Positions 8,804-17,928 of a stretch of DNA of 64,000 nucleotides are shown here, in pieces (the stretch's first letter is position 1; each line of letters opens with the position of its first letter). This DNA is from UBA1952 sp965246905 (lineage in GTDB: Bacteria > Bacteroidota > Bacteroidia > Chitinophagales > Chitinophagaceae): assembly GCA_965246905.1 (NCBI GenBank), contig CBDFFZ010000002.1, positions 124,001-188,000 of the forward strand, written 5' to 3'. The notes under the pieces were generated by a model that searched no databases, was not told the origin of the DNA, and saw only the letters and a list, made by a program, of their open reading frames with translations. Made by a program: the position numbers and the translations under genes.

Positions 8804-10792
8804 ATGCTTTCTTTCCGTAACAAGCTCATTTTAAATGCTGCCGTCACCGCGCTGCTTACCGCACCGGTGCTCATGCCGGCCGCCGTTGCCCAGCCTTCGT
8901 ACCCGCTTGTATGGAGCGCAAAGCCGCAGCAGCTGGCGTTGAAAGAAGAATGGAAAAAATACTCTGCCGTGATCTTGCAGGACGATCGCAGGCTGGAGTA
9001 TAAAGCAGGCGACGATAAAAACATTTATGTGTACCGCACCTACCACAGGCGCGCACGGCTGCTGGATGATAAAGGCATGGAAAGCTTTAATAAATGCACG
9101 CTCTACTCAGGGGCAGACCGGGAGATCAGCAATATAAAGGCGCGAACCATACTGCCCGGCGGCAGGATCATTGATGTTCGGGAAAGCGATATCAGGATCA
9201 TTAAAACCGAGGGCGGCGGACAGCAATATCTCTTTGCCATGGATGGCATCGAAAAAGGCGCAGATGTTGAGCTTATGTACACCGAGAAGAAGCCGTTCGT
9301 GATCTTCAGCTCCGAGACCTACCAGACCGTTATTCCGGTGGCAGCCGCGAGCTTTTCAATGATCGTGCCTGAACACCTGAAATATGAATTTGCTAACTAT
9401 CACGGTTTCCCGAAGGCAGAGGACTCGGCAGCTTCTAAACTGCACTTTTATCAATGCGCTGCAGCCAACATTCCCGCTATGAAAGAGGAAGCGTACAGCA
9501 ATGCAGATGCCAGCCTTCAGCGGATCGACTTCAAGTTGAGCTATGTACAGGGCGATCAGAAGGACGTGCGCCGGTTCACCTGGAATGAGCTTGCTAAGCA
9601 GCTCTATACCAAATATGCAACCTTTACAGACAAAGAGCTCCGCATTGCCGGGAAATATCTTGCCTCCATAAAAGTGGCTGCCGGCGATGATGAGCTTGTC
9701 AAAATCCAAAAAATTGAAGATGCGGTAAAAACCGGCATCACCACCTCCGATGATGTGGATGCGGCCCAGGATGATTTTGATAAAATTGTGGATAAGAAGC
9801 TGACCACTGAGCGCGGTCAGGCCCGCTTCCTGGCGGCATGCCTTACAGAAGCCGGTGTGAAGTACGAGTTTGGCCTTACGGCAAGCCGCTATAAATATAT
9901 GCTGGATGAAAGCCTGGAGATATGGACGCAGCTGAATGATTACATCATCTATCTGCCCAATCAGCGCAGCTATCTGGCGCCTACGGCCATTACTTACCGT
10001 GTGCCGTTCGTGCCTTACGTGTATATGGGCAATAAAGGAATCTTCAGTAAAGTCACTTCTGTAGGCACGCTGGTATCTGCGGTGCCGGATATAAGGGCAA
10101 TTGCCACTACGCCCATGGAGAAGAATATCAGTGGGGTAGATGCCGATATCCACTTTACAAAGGCAGATATGACGCCTGAGATTAAGCTGACACACTCCTT
10201 CAACGGCCAGCCTGCGGCCAATATGCGCGCTGTGTTTATTTACGTGAGTAAGGATAAGGAAAAAGAGCTGGTGCAGGAGCTTACCGGCCTCGAATCCAAG
10301 CCGGGTGATATTCATGAATACAGTATAGAGAATAAGCCATTTTCCGCTTATTATACCGGCGCGCCGCTCAATATGAAAGTAACGCTTCAGGCCCCGCAGC
10401 TCATGGAGAAGGCCGGGGCCAAATACCTGTTTAGTGTCGGCAGGATCATTGGTCGCCAATCGGAGATGTATAATGACGAAGAGCGCAGGCTCCCTTTGGA
10501 AATCCAGTTTCCGCATGTGCTTCCGCGCACCATCCGCATTACTGTACCCGAAGGCTACCGGATTGTAAACCCGGAAGCCGTAAGGCTGCATGTAACAGGC
10601 AGTGCCGGCGATGATAACGCCTCGCTTGCCTTCCACTCGGATTATAAGATGTCCGGCAATATCATGGAGATAAATATCAATGAAATATACAGCAGGCTCA
10701 ACTACCCGATATCGGATTATACTCTTTTCCGGAATGTAGTGAATGCCGCTGCAGACTTTACAAAAATTGTGCTGGTGCTAGAAAAGATATAG
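8804..10792 (+). CDS. Secreted DUF3857 protein with degenerate transglutaminase domain
   Basis: 662 residues with signal peptide ending PAAVAQ. DUF3857 region in the first 270 residues (ARTILPGGRIIDV, EKGADVELMY), then a domain aligned by order with the transglutaminase part of the preceding gene. Where the neighbour has GDCKD this protein has RGQARFLAACL, so the catalytic cysteine is absent and the domain is probably structural or binding. The pair may work together as an active enzyme and an inactive partner, which is inference from adjacency. Confidence 0.8.
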   Translation: MLSFRNKLILNAAVTALLTAPVLMPAAVAQPSYPLVWSAKPQQLALKEEWKKYSAVILQDDRRLEYKAGDDKNIYVYRTYHRRARLLDDKGMESFNKCTLYSGADREISNIKARTILPGGRIIDVRESDIRIIKTEGGGQQYLFAMDGIEKGADVELMYTEKKPFVIFSSETYQTVIPVAAASFSMIVPEHLKYEFANYHGFPKAEDSAASKLHFYQCAAANIPAMKEEAYSNADASLQRIDFKLSYVQGDQKDVRRFTWNELAKQLYTKYATFTDKELRIAGKYLASIKVAAGDDELVKIQKIEDAVKTGITTSDDVDAAQDDFDKIVDKKLTTERGQARFLAACLTEAGVKYEFGLTASRYKYMLDESLEIWTQLNDYIIYLPNQRSYLAPTAITYRVPFVPYVYMGNKGIFSKVTSVGTLVSAVPDIRAIATTPMEKNISGVDADIHFTKADMTPEIKLTHSFNGQPAANMRAVFIYVSKDKEKELVQELTGLESKPGDIHEYSIENKPFSAYYTGAPLNMKVTLQAPQLMEKAGAKYLFSVGRIIGRQSEMYNDEERRLPLEIQFPHVLPRTIRITVPEGYRIVNPEAVRLHVTGSAGDDNASLAFHSDYKMSGNIMEININEIYSRLNYPISDYTLFRNVVNAAADFTKIVLVLEKI

Positions 10793-10836
10793 TCTGCTCA
10801 ATTAGCTTAAGCTTAGAATAATGGATTCAAAAGACC

Positions 10837-10867
10837 TTTGCCCATTCCGATTTTCTTATTAGCTTTG
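10837..10867 (+). promoter_or_regulatory. Bacteroidota-type promoter of tRNA-His
   Basis: TTTG at 10837-10840 (-33 box) and TAGCTTTG at 10860-10867 (-7 box, consensus TAnnTTTG), spaced 19 bases, about 25 bases before the tRNA. Confidence 0.7.
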
Positions 10868-10892
10868 CCGTCCGGAATTTTTCCGGTAGTAC

Positions 10893-10967
10893 GGAGGGAT
10901 TAGCTCAGTTGGTTAGAGCATTGGTTTGTGGTACCAAGGGTCGTGGGTTCGAGCCCCATATTCCTCC
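10893..10967 (+). tRNA. tRNA-His (anticodon GTG)
   Basis: Cloverleaf folds cleanly: acceptor GAGGGAT/ATTCCTC, D-arm from GCTC, anticodon stem TTGGT/ACCAA around loop TTGTGGT with anticodon GTG at 10928-10930, and T-arm GTGGG/CCCAT with loop TTCGAGC. The base before the acceptor stem is G (10893) and the discriminator is C (10967), giving the G-1:C73 pair that is the identity element of tRNA-His. CCA is not encoded. Confidence 0.97.
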
Positions 10968-10981
10968 CAAAAAAAGAACAG

Positions 10982-11013
10982 CCTCATGCACCCAAAGTGT
11001 GTGGGGTTTTTTT
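10982..11013 (+). terminator. Terminator after tRNA-His
   Basis: CCTCATGCAC pairs (with wobbles) with GTGTGTGGGG, followed by seven T. Confidence 0.8.
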
Positions 11014-11072
11014 ATTATTCAGTATCTTTGAAGCTAAATCGTCTTGTTTAATTTAATTAAATTTTTGTTCAA

Positions 11073-11615
11073 ATGAATTTAGAAATCACAGGTAAGCTTA
11101 TTGAAAAGTACGACACCAACGTAGTGAGCGATAAGTTTCGCAAGCGCGAGTTTGTACTGGAGCTTGGAGAAGAAGTAAACGGCAGCATATACACCAGCTT
11201 TGCCAAGATGCAACTGGTACAAAATAAATGTGATATCATCGACCGCTTTAACATTGGCGACAATCTTAAGGTGAATTTCAATATTCGCGGCACCCGCTAC
11301 GAGAAGGAAGGCAAGGTGAGCTATTTCAGCAACCTCGATGCATGGCGCATTGAAAATGCAGCCAATGCCCAGCAGAATGGCGGCCAGCAGCAGCAGGGTG
11401 GCTACAATAATGGAAATAATAATGGCTTCCAGAACAACGGCAACAACGGCGGCTATAACAATGGCAACGGCGGCAACTTCCAGAACAGCAATAATAACGG
11501 GAACAGCAATGGCGGCTTTGCCAACAACAACGGCAATGGCTCCAACAATGGCAACTTCAGCAACCAGCCGGCAGGCAATGTAAGCCAGGACGCGCCAGAC
11601 GATCTTCCATTCTAA
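11073..11615 (+). CDS. DUF3127 protein with SSB-like acidic C-terminal tip
   Basis: 180 residues. The first about 95 form a compact beta-rich domain (DUF3127; MNLEITGKLIEKYDTN, SYFSNLDAWRIE), an OB-like fold common in Bacteroidota. Residues 97-165 are a Gln/Asn/Gly-rich disordered linker with no hydrophobic residues to speak of. The protein ends DAPDDLPF, the same kind of acidic-Pro-Phe tip that bacterial SSB uses to recruit repair and replication proteins. This domain plan (OB-like domain, Gly/Asn linker, DD-x-PF tip) argues for single-strand DNA binding, but that is inference. A TATCTTTG promoter box lies at 11023-11030. Confidence 0.85.
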   Translation: MNLEITGKLIEKYDTNVVSDKFRKREFVLELGEEVNGSIYTSFAKMQLVQNKCDIIDRFNIGDNLKVNFNIRGTRYEKEGKVSYFSNLDAWRIENAANAQQNGGQQQQGGYNNGNNNGFQNNGNNGGYNNGNGGNFQNSNNNGNSNGGFANNNGNGSNNGNFSNQPAGNVSQDAPDDLPF

Positions 11616-11642
11616 TTCTGCATTGATAAGCTAACTTTCATT

Positions 11643-11676
11643 CCCCGCAGCCAATCACTGCGGGGATGTGTTTTAA
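11643..11676 (+). terminator. Terminator of the DUF3127 gene
   Basis: Perfect CCCCGCAG/CTGCGGGG stem with a 7-base loop, followed by ATGTGTTTT. Confidence 0.75.
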
Positions 11677-11693
11677 ATAAGCGTTTTATATTT

Positions 11694-11776
11694 GTTGTCC
11701 CGGCAGATGAACTGCTGTGAAGCAGTCGTGGCGTTGGCACCGTTCATCTAAGAGTCACTATTTAGCTTTTCTTAGC
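11694..11776 (+). repeat. Extragenic repeat family 'GGCGTTGGCACC', copy 1
   Basis: About 83 bases. Shares TGTCCnGGCA, a CTGCT/AGCAG hairpin, TCGTGGCGTTGGCACCGTTC and a distal AGCTTTTCTTAG block with 28864-28950 and, inverted, with 22758-22845. Non-coding in all copies. Confidence 0.7.
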
Positions 11777-11828
11777 CGCAGTATTTGTCTGAACCAGGAA
11801 ACTGTAGTATCAGCGAACTGCTTTTAGG

Positions 11829-11851
11829 GTCTTTTTGTGCATACAAAAGGC
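11829..11851 (+). promoter_or_regulatory. CTTTTTG-TGCATA-CAAAA palindrome, copy 1
   Basis: GTCTTTTTG, spacer TGCATA, CAAAAGGC: an imperfect dyad 43 bases before the DUF4836 lipoprotein start. A perfect version (GTTCTTTTTG-TGCATA-CAAAAAGAAC) lies 23 bases before the acyl-CoA dehydrogenase at 38326, with the same spacer. Either a shared operator or a leader hairpin. Confidence 0.45.
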
Positions 11852-11893
11852 CAGAGCGCACTAAATTTATTATACCAACCTCATTCACAAAAG

Positions 11894-13606
11894 ATGAAAA
11901 AACACCTATCCTTTTTAGCAGCCCTGCTCTGTATCATCCTGCTCAGCGCCTGCCACTCTTTGCCGGAGCATGCTAAGTATATTCCGGAAGATGCTTCCGT
12001 TGTAATAGGCCTCAATACCGGCGGGCTCAGTAAGAAAGTAGCGTGGAGCGCTATTACCGGCAGCAAGATCCTGGATGAGATGAAGGAAAGCGCGAAAAAC
12101 CAGAAAGGAAAGGAGGCTATCAGCGATATTGAGCAGAGCGGAATCGATTTCAGTACCACTATTTATTTTTATGCAAAGCCCGATAAGCGTTTTGGCAATG
12201 AAATGCGCATGGGTGTTGTAGCGCCGCTCGAAGACGCTAAAAAGCTGGAAGCCTACCTGAAGAAGATATATCCAGCAGCAACCATTGCCAGAGTAAAAGA
12301 CCGGAGCGAAGCTATGCTGGACGGTAAAGCCTATGCTGCCTGGACCGATAAGGTGCTGATGGTTTCCAACACAGCGATGATGGTATCAGAGACAGGCGCT
12401 GTACCTCAAAATGCTGCAATGGACAGCACAGGTTCGGATAATCTGGCAGATTCGATCGGCCTGGCAAATAATGCCGTAGCGCAAACTTTTACTACGACCA
12501 CGCCGGATGCGGCCACTACTGCCATGGAAATGGATGCCGCTTTCGCCCTGAAATCAGACGCCTCTATAAAAGAAAATAAGCGCTTTAAAAAGCTGGATGG
12601 CGATGGCCACGACATTACCGTATTTATTGCCACCGGCGCAATGATGGATAATTTTGCCGGCAAGGGCGACATGGGCATGATGAGCGGCATGATGAGCGGT
12701 ACCATGTGGAAGAACACGGCTATGGCTGCGGGTATCGATTTTGAAAAAGGAAAGATCACCGGCATCATGCAATACTACCCGAGCGATAGCATGAAGGAGG
12801 TAGCCAAAGCCTACGGCGAAGACAATATCGATAAAGACATCCTCAGCCGTGTACCGGCGCAAAACCTGAATATGATTGCCGGCTACCACCTTTCGCCAAA
12901 AGCTACCAAAATGCTGCTCGATAAGATGAATCTATCCGGTATGGCCAATCTGTTCCTCATGCAGAAAGGCCTTAGCGTGGATGAGATCCTCGCTGCATTT
13001 ACCGGCGATATGGTTGTGGGCATCAATAATTTTGGCATGGAGCGCACCACGCAAACGGCAGATTCGGCTTCCGGCACGCAACTGAGCTATACACAGCATT
13101 CAGACTTTGTGTATGCCATGAAACTGGGTAAAAAGGAAAGTTTCAAAAAGCTCTTTGGCATGGCCACATCGGAAGGTGGCCTGCAGCAAACGGCCCCGAA
13201 CGTATATGTAGTGCCCGGTATGGAAAACGTAACGCTGGTAATCGGTGATCAGTACCTTGCTGTATCCAATAAAGCGGCAACAGCACAGGCTTTCCTGCAA
13301 AAAAGCGGCGGCAAAGTGCCGGAAGCGGCAGGCAATGTGATCACAGGCCATCCGCTCGGCGCATTTATGGATTTTTCGATGATGAGCGGCACAATGGGTA
13401 TGGCCGACCCTGCAATGGCTGATCAGCTCCGCAAATTCTTTACGAATGCTACTATTAGCGGGGGCGAGTTTAAGGGAGATGCCAATGAGTATCATATGGC
13501 GCTGAATCTTGCCAACAAAGATGAAAACAGCCTCCTACAGATGATGCAGATGGCACAGCGCATAGCTGCAGAGAAAAAGAAGGCCGGCGTTGCAGCAAAT
13601 TTTTAG
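11894..13606 (+). CDS. DUF4836-family lipoprotein
   Basis: Start placed at MKKHLSFLAALLCIILLSAC, a lipoprotein signal with lipobox LLSAC; an upstream GTG in frame would add a non-signal extension. After the anchor the protein begins ...YIPEDASVVIGLNTGGLSKK, the hallmark opening of DUF4836 proteins, and runs 570 residues with a Met-rich middle (MGMMSGMMSG). Family members are outer-membrane or periplasmic lipoproteins of unknown function. It is monocistronic, between the extragenic repeat and another lipoprotein. Confidence 0.85.
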   Translation: MKKHLSFLAALLCIILLSACHSLPEHAKYIPEDASVVIGLNTGGLSKKVAWSAITGSKILDEMKESAKNQKGKEAISDIEQSGIDFSTTIYFYAKPDKRFGNEMRMGVVAPLEDAKKLEAYLKKIYPAATIARVKDRSEAMLDGKAYAAWTDKVLMVSNTAMMVSETGAVPQNAAMDSTGSDNLADSIGLANNAVAQTFTTTTPDAATTAMEMDAAFALKSDASIKENKRFKKLDGDGHDITVFIATGAMMDNFAGKGDMGMMSGMMSGTMWKNTAMAAGIDFEKGKITGIMQYYPSDSMKEVAKAYGEDNIDKDILSRVPAQNLNMIAGYHLSPKATKMLLDKMNLSGMANLFLMQKGLSVDEILAAFTGDMVVGINNFGMERTTQTADSASGTQLSYTQHSDFVYAMKLGKKESFKKLFGMATSEGGLQQTAPNVYVVPGMENVTLVIGDQYLAVSNKAATAQAFLQKSGGKVPEAAGNVITGHPLGAFMDFSMMSGTMGMADPAMADQLRKFFTNATISGGEFKGDANEYHMALNLANKDENSLLQMMQMAQRIAAEKKKAGVAANF

Positions 13607-13720
13607 ATACAAAATTCCAGCGTTCTGCAAACGAAATTCGTTATAGTCCCGTCTTTAAATTGTGCTCCGGAATTGGAGAAACGAATTATTTTTTTAATCT
13701 TGGTAAAAATTTTGCTTAGC

Positions 13721-14737
13721 ATGAAATATGGCAAGTGGGTTCGTAACCTGACTTTCGTGGCCGCTATCGGTGCGCTTTGCTTCCAAAGCTGCCGCAAAGA
13801 GAATGGAATTGATAATAATAATGTGATAAGTACGCCGTACTCACTCTATCTGGGCGATGTGCTGGGAAGCCTGGAGAATACCAATGATGGCCTGGGCTAT
13901 AAGCGGATCTTCCCATATGACGGCATCTCTATGCGGGCTATTACTACTTCCGGCAACAATGTGCTTTTTGTAAAGGTGAATACGCACCTGAGCGAGAACA
14001 ACGGCGAGAATTTTAATCCTGTCAATTTCGGAACACAGAACGGTTCGCCTTACCAATCCGGCATTTTGGATGTTACAGCTCATAACCGCATTTATCTTTG
14101 TACCAATCCCGCCATCGGGCGTGGCCTCCAATACAGCGAAGACCATGGCCTTACCTGGGCCAACGATGGCAATTTCCAACTGCCGGATACTGCGATCATC
14201 CAGCCTACCTCACTTGCGCAGCTTAAAGGCGGCGATCTCTTTCTCCTTAGCCAGAACATTTTAGGAACGCGTCTATTTATCCGCACTGCAGTAGGCGCCG
14301 CCTGGAAAGAGGTTACGGTAAATGGCCTGCCCGGCACCGGCAGCTTCTTTCTCTCCCGCATCAATGATGCGCTCATTGCATCCTGCACAACCGGTGGTAT
14401 ATACTATAGCCTGGATAGAGGCCGCAACTGGTTCCCGTACAATAACCTGCCTACTGCACAAAGCATATACGCCACTTATGCGCCATTTGATCAGACAATG
14501 CTCACCGGTACCTCCGATGGGGTTTACCGTTTAGCTTCCGGCGATTTTGTGCTCTCCAACAATGGCCTCGCGCCAAAAACAATCGTTTACAGCATCACTG
14601 CAAAATCTGATACCTACAAAAATCAGGTGATCAAACAATATGTGTACATCGGCACCAGCACAGGCCTGTATCGGAGCGAAGATCTCGGCCAGAATTGGAT
14701 CCTGATGAAGGATGGTGATATACGCAGGGTTTATTAA
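13721..14737 (+). CDS. BNR/beta-propeller lipoprotein
   Basis: Start at MKYGKWVRNLTF, giving a signal peptide with lipobox CFQSC; the longer frame upstream starts at TTG and has no role. The body carries repeated Asp-box (BNR) motifs: YSEDHGLTWAND, YSLDRGRNWFPY and YRSEDLGQNWILM, the pattern S-x-D-x-G-x-x-W of sialidase-type or photosystem-stability-factor-type beta-propellers. No sialidase catalytic residues are recognised, so binding or scaffold function is more likely. Confidence 0.75.
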   Translation: MKYGKWVRNLTFVAAIGALCFQSCRKENGIDNNNVISTPYSLYLGDVLGSLENTNDGLGYKRIFPYDGISMRAITTSGNNVLFVKVNTHLSENNGENFNPVNFGTQNGSPYQSGILDVTAHNRIYLCTNPAIGRGLQYSEDHGLTWANDGNFQLPDTAIIQPTSLAQLKGGDLFLLSQNILGTRLFIRTAVGAAWKEVTVNGLPGTGSFFLSRINDALIASCTTGGIYYSLDRGRNWFPYNNLPTAQSIYATYAPFDQTMLTGTSDGVYRLASGDFVLSNNGLAPKTIVYSITAKSDTYKNQVIKQYVYIGTSTGLYRSEDLGQNWILMKDGDIRRVY

Positions 14738-14740
14738 TTG

Positions 14741-14820
14741 GAATCAGGAATTTGTAATTGGGAATTTGGCCATTGACTCATATCTCCCCAATTCTTAATC
14801 CCTAATTTCCTATTCCTGAT
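14741..14820. repeat. Long imperfect inverted repeat between convergent genes
   Basis: ATCAGGAAT...ATTCCTGAT at the ends, with AATTGGGAATT opposite AATTCTTAATCCCTAATT inside. It overlaps the 3' end of the HslR-like gene. Probably a bidirectional transcription stop or mRNA-stabilising hairpin. Confidence 0.5.
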
Positions 14821-15199
14821 CTTCAGGGCCAAGCAAATCTCCCAGGTCGCGCCGCTGTTTTTTAGTGGGGCGGCCCGTTTTGCTCCTGCGCTTGCCGGTA
14901 AAAAAGGCCGAATCTATATATTGTTTCGGTGTCTGATCTTCCTCGGTAGTGAGGTCTGCATAGTTTTTAATCGCATCCTCATAGCCCACACGGTTGCCCA
15001 GAAGGCCGGTTACCTCGATGATCCATCGGCGGGCGGGTGTTTTAATATCATAATGGTCGCCGAGGGCTACAGAGCGGGCCGGCTTTACATTTTGCCCGTC
15101 GAGCTTCACCTTGCCATCATCGCAGGCTGCGGTAGCAAGCGTACGGGTCTTAAAGATGCGGATGGACCAGAGGTATTTGTCTAAGCGTACTTTTTCCAT
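14810..15199 (-). CDS. hslR: S4-domain RNA-binding protein (Hsp15-like)
   Basis: 129 residues beginning MEKVRLDKYLWSIRIFKTRT, the S4 alpha-L motif, continuing ATAACDDGKVKLDGQNVKPAR as in Hsp15/HslR. E. coli Hsp15 rescues stalled 50S subunits carrying nascent chains. The basic C-terminal tail (KRRSKTGRPTKKQRR) also matches the family. A related S4 paralogue function cannot be excluded, but length and domain position fit HslR. Confidence 0.85.
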   Translation of the reverse strand: MEKVRLDKYLWSIRIFKTRTLATAACDDGKVKLDGQNVKPARSVALGDHYDIKTPARRWIIEVTGLLGNRVGYEDAIKNYADLTTEEDQTPKQYIDSAFFTGKRRSKTGRPTKKQRRDLGDLLGPEDQE

Positions 15200-15339
15200 G
15201 GCTGCATTTTCAGGGATTCTTCAAAGCAAATTTAACGCACAGCCAATGCATATGATCGAAGGATCTTTTTAATCCTTCTTGCATAAAGAATGCCACTGCA
15301 TACTGCTATTTTTACCTCTTTTAAATTTCTCATTGCAGG

Positions 15340-15960
15340 ATGCCCGGCTGGATGCAGCAATTGTTACAGGAAGTGCGGGAAACTTCCCCGCTGGAATGGA
15401 CTGGCGTAACCTTTGGCGTAGCAGAAGTGCTGCTGGCGCGGGCCAATAAAGCAGCGTTGTATCCCTGTGGCATCATCAGCGTAATCATTACCTCATGGAT
15501 CTATTTTTTTGATGCGCACCTCTATGCGGAAAGCCTGCTTAATCTCTATTACCTGGTAATGAGCATTTATGGCTGGTGGATATGGACAAAACAAAAGCAA
15601 AACATTCCACTTGCCATTACTATAGCAGGCCGTAAGGACTGGCTGATTACCGCGGGCATTGTAGCCGGAGGATCTGTGGCGCTGTATTTTGCCCTTGCTG
15701 CCTATACCGATTCAACAGTGCCAAGATGGGATGCATTCGTGAGCGCAACCGCATGGGCCGGCATGTGGCTGCTGGCAAGGCGCAAAGTAGAAAACTGGCT
15801 CCTCCTCAACCTAAGCAATGCATTCGCTGTGCCCCTGCTTTTCTTTAAACACCAGCCGCTATATGCGCTGCTTACCATCTTCCTGTTTGTTGTGGCGGTG
15901 GCTGGCTATTTCGACTGGCGGAAGATTGCGCTGCATGCTGCTAAAGTGCAGAACCATTAA
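15340..15960 (+). CDS. pnuC: PnuC-type nicotinamide riboside transporter
   Basis: 206 residues with about seven hydrophobic helices. The PnuC signature is visible: SPLEWTGVTFGVAEVLLA at the start, LNLYYLVMSIYGWWIW in the middle, and the C-terminal WLLLNLSNAFAVPLLFFK block. Members import nicotinamide riboside (or, in some Bacteroidota, thiamine as PnuT) by facilitated diffusion with trapping by a kinase. No kinase gene and no recognisable riboswitch lies next to it, so the substrate is not decided by context. Confidence 0.85.
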   Translation: MPGWMQQLLQEVRETSPLEWTGVTFGVAEVLLARANKAALYPCGIISVIITSWIYFFDAHLYAESLLNLYYLVMSIYGWWIWTKQKQNIPLAITIAGRKDWLITAGIVAGGSVALYFALAAYTDSTVPRWDAFVSATAWAGMWLLARRKVENWLLLNLSNAFAVPLLFFKHQPLYALLTIFLFVVAVAGYFDWRKIALHAAKVQNH

Positions 15961-15975
15961 TTGCTAAAGACCTCA

Positions 15976-16012
15976 AATTGTCTCTGTCTGCAAACGCGGG
16001 CGAGAGACAATT
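15976..16012. repeat. REP-like hairpin between convergent genes
   Basis: AATTGTCTCT / AGAGACAATT, a perfect 10-bp stem enclosing CTGCAAACGCGGGCG, which resembles the REP core near the RAYT gene. It lies 15 bases after pnuC and just after the DUF4139 gene. Confidence 0.55.
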
Positions 16013-16019
16013 ACCCGGT

Positions 16020-17660
16020 CTATTTTAAATTGCTCACTGTCTTCCCTCTGGGGTACTTTACAGTATAGCTTAGCTGTAGCTTTACTAATTCAGCAGGCTT
16101 TACATCCAGCATCCAGCGGAGGCTGCCGGTGGTTTCATCGTATTGTGCACGGCCATATTCCCTGTCTTCTACTACAATGTCTTTATCATTGCTTACCGGT
16201 AGCTGATCCTGTATTACCAGGTTTATTTTTTCCTTGCGCGTATTCCTTACAGATATGGTATAGGCAAAGGCCTGCCGCTCATTGCTGCCAATTGTTTTCT
16301 GACTGTGTATGTCCTTATCGCGCTCCCGGCGGATGATGATCTTCTTATCGCGGCCTAAAGAGAAATTCATGGTATCGCGTACATTCCGCATGTCTATAAA
16401 GCCCTGGCCCACATAAGATCCTTCAAAAAACACATTGGTCTGGCCGGGCAGCAGGCTTAGGTTTTCCCATTGCGTTACCTGTGCCTGTAGGAATGCATCT
16501 TTATCTATTCTTGGCACCGCAAAATAACGGTAAGTGGCAGGCAGCTCATAGGTTTTTACGGCAATAGTATGTTCCTGCCCATCACTTGGGATGGTATAAG
16601 GAAGGTCTATATCAAACGAAGTACTGATGCCGGAATTATCCACATTTGTAAAATCATTCATGCCGGAAGTTTCGGCAAGCTTTGCATCCTCATCTTTAAA
16701 GGCTTGGTTGCTTGCTCTGGCCTCACTCTTAACTACCGGGCTGTAGGTCTGCCCTCTATTCAACTGAATGGCATTCGACCGATCCTGATAGGCAACCGGC
16801 GGCGTATAAAAAGAGAGATAATTGGGGTTGAGTACGGGCGCATCCACTCCTTCGTTAGGGTTGCCGGTACTGAGGGTTACTTTAATGTTGCTCCACAATA
16901 CGCCACAATTCTGGTGTACGCTGGCTTTATAAAAAAGTTTTACGGGGTCATTCACCTTATCCACGCGAAGGTCGTAAGCGGGCGTCCAGCCAGCGCCGGG
17001 TACTACGTAGCTCATATTTATAATAGTCGTTGTAGCTGCCGGAGTATAGAATTTTACCAGTAGTTGCCCGCCCGGCTGGTAAGAACGTTTCTGCTCTTCC
17101 TCAAGCTGGCTTTTGAGCAGGGCAATTCTTTCTCCTTTTTTTGCAAGATCTGCGGAAAGCGTACGAAGGCTGGTGAGCAAAGCCGCCATGCGGATAGTGA
17201 GCAGGTCGAGCAGTTTTTGAAGCTCCGCAACGGCAAGGCCATTATTGGCTCCGGATACTTTTTTATTTTCATCCAGTATTTGTAGCTGGCGCTCGATTAC
17301 TGTTTTGCGATCAGCCAGCACAGCCGTCTCCCCTTCGAGACGGATAATGCTGTCCTGTAGCTTTTTGCCGCGCGGGGATATACTGCTATCGGCCAGGTAA
17401 TTGTTCTGAAAGGTGGCCGATTGTACCACCACTCCATTTTCGGCGCCAATAGTGAGGCTCTGCTGGTTTACCGCACCGGCTACATTAGTAAACAGCATAT
17501 CGCTCTCGCCCTGCGGCAGGGTAATACGGGCATTGCCATAAAGCTCGGCTCCATTCAGGAATATAGTTGCCGCAGTTATACTGACTTTAGTCTGCGGCTG
17601 CGCGATACAATCAGTAAATACGGCAGTAAGGGTGATAAACAGCAGTAGGAAGAATTTCAT
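16020..17660 (-). CDS. Secreted DUF4139 (MuiA-like) protein
   Basis: Signal peptide MKFFLLLFITLTAVFTDCIA. An N-terminal DUF4140-type region (AATIFLNGAELYGNARITLP) is followed by a long coiled coil (about residues 95-190), then DUF4139 with the conserved block VVPGAGWTPAYDLRVD and the C-terminal RNTRKEKINLVIQDQLP. Proteins of this plan are known as mucoidy inhibitor MuiA-like; the biochemical role is unknown. A start six codons upstream is possible, but it would place charged residues before the signal. Confidence 0.85.
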   Translation of the reverse strand: MKFFLLLFITLTAVFTDCIAQPQTKVSITAATIFLNGAELYGNARITLPQGESDMLFTNVAGAVNQQSLTIGAENGVVVQSATFQNNYLADSSISPRGKKLQDSIIRLEGETAVLADRKTVIERQLQILDENKKVSGANNGLAVAELQKLLDLLTIRMAALLTSLRTLSADLAKKGERIALLKSQLEEEQKRSYQPGGQLLVKFYTPAATTTIINMSYVVPGAGWTPAYDLRVDKVNDPVKLFYKASVHQNCGVLWSNIKVTLSTGNPNEGVDAPVLNPNYLSFYTPPVAYQDRSNAIQLNRGQTYSPVVKSEARASNQAFKDEDAKLAETSGMNDFTNVDNSGISTSFDIDLPYTIPSDGQEHTIAVKTYELPATYRYFAVPRIDKDAFLQAQVTQWENLSLLPGQTNVFFEGSYVGQGFIDMRNVRDTMNFSLGRDKKIIIRRERDKDIHSQKTIGSNERQAFAYTISVRNTRKEKINLVIQDQLPVSNDKDIVVEDREYGRAQYDETTGSLRWMLDVKPAELVKLQLSYTVKYPRGKTVSNLK

Positions 17661-17784
17661 GAGAAAGCATTTGTGCAAATGGTAGATGCAGGCAAGATAC
17701 GGTTTCCATACACGAGCCTGCTGAATGGGTAATAGGGTTGCGAGGGTGGTTAGGCCAGTGCAATACGCTTTGCTCGTCTATTTA

Positions 17785-17831
17785 CTTTTACCGGCTTTGC
17801 AAAAGCCTTACTGCGTTGCAGCCGCGGACCA
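17785..17831 (+). repeat. REP-like composite, copy C
   Basis: TTACCGGCTTTGCAAAAGCC as at 308-327, followed by GCGTTGCAGCCGCGGAC, a degenerate form of the REP core. Located upstream of the acyl-CoA dehydrogenase. Confidence 0.5.
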
Positions 17832-17928
17832 GGGCGCAGCTAAAACAAATGCGCCGTAATATTGTGAACCGCGCGCTTTCATAATCCGGAAAAACCCGGT
17901 ATTTTCGCGCCACTTATACCAGAGCAAT

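Noticed and set aside
15200..15339. Riboswitch upstream of pnuC
   Set aside because: No recognisable TPP or NAD-type conserved blocks could be found.
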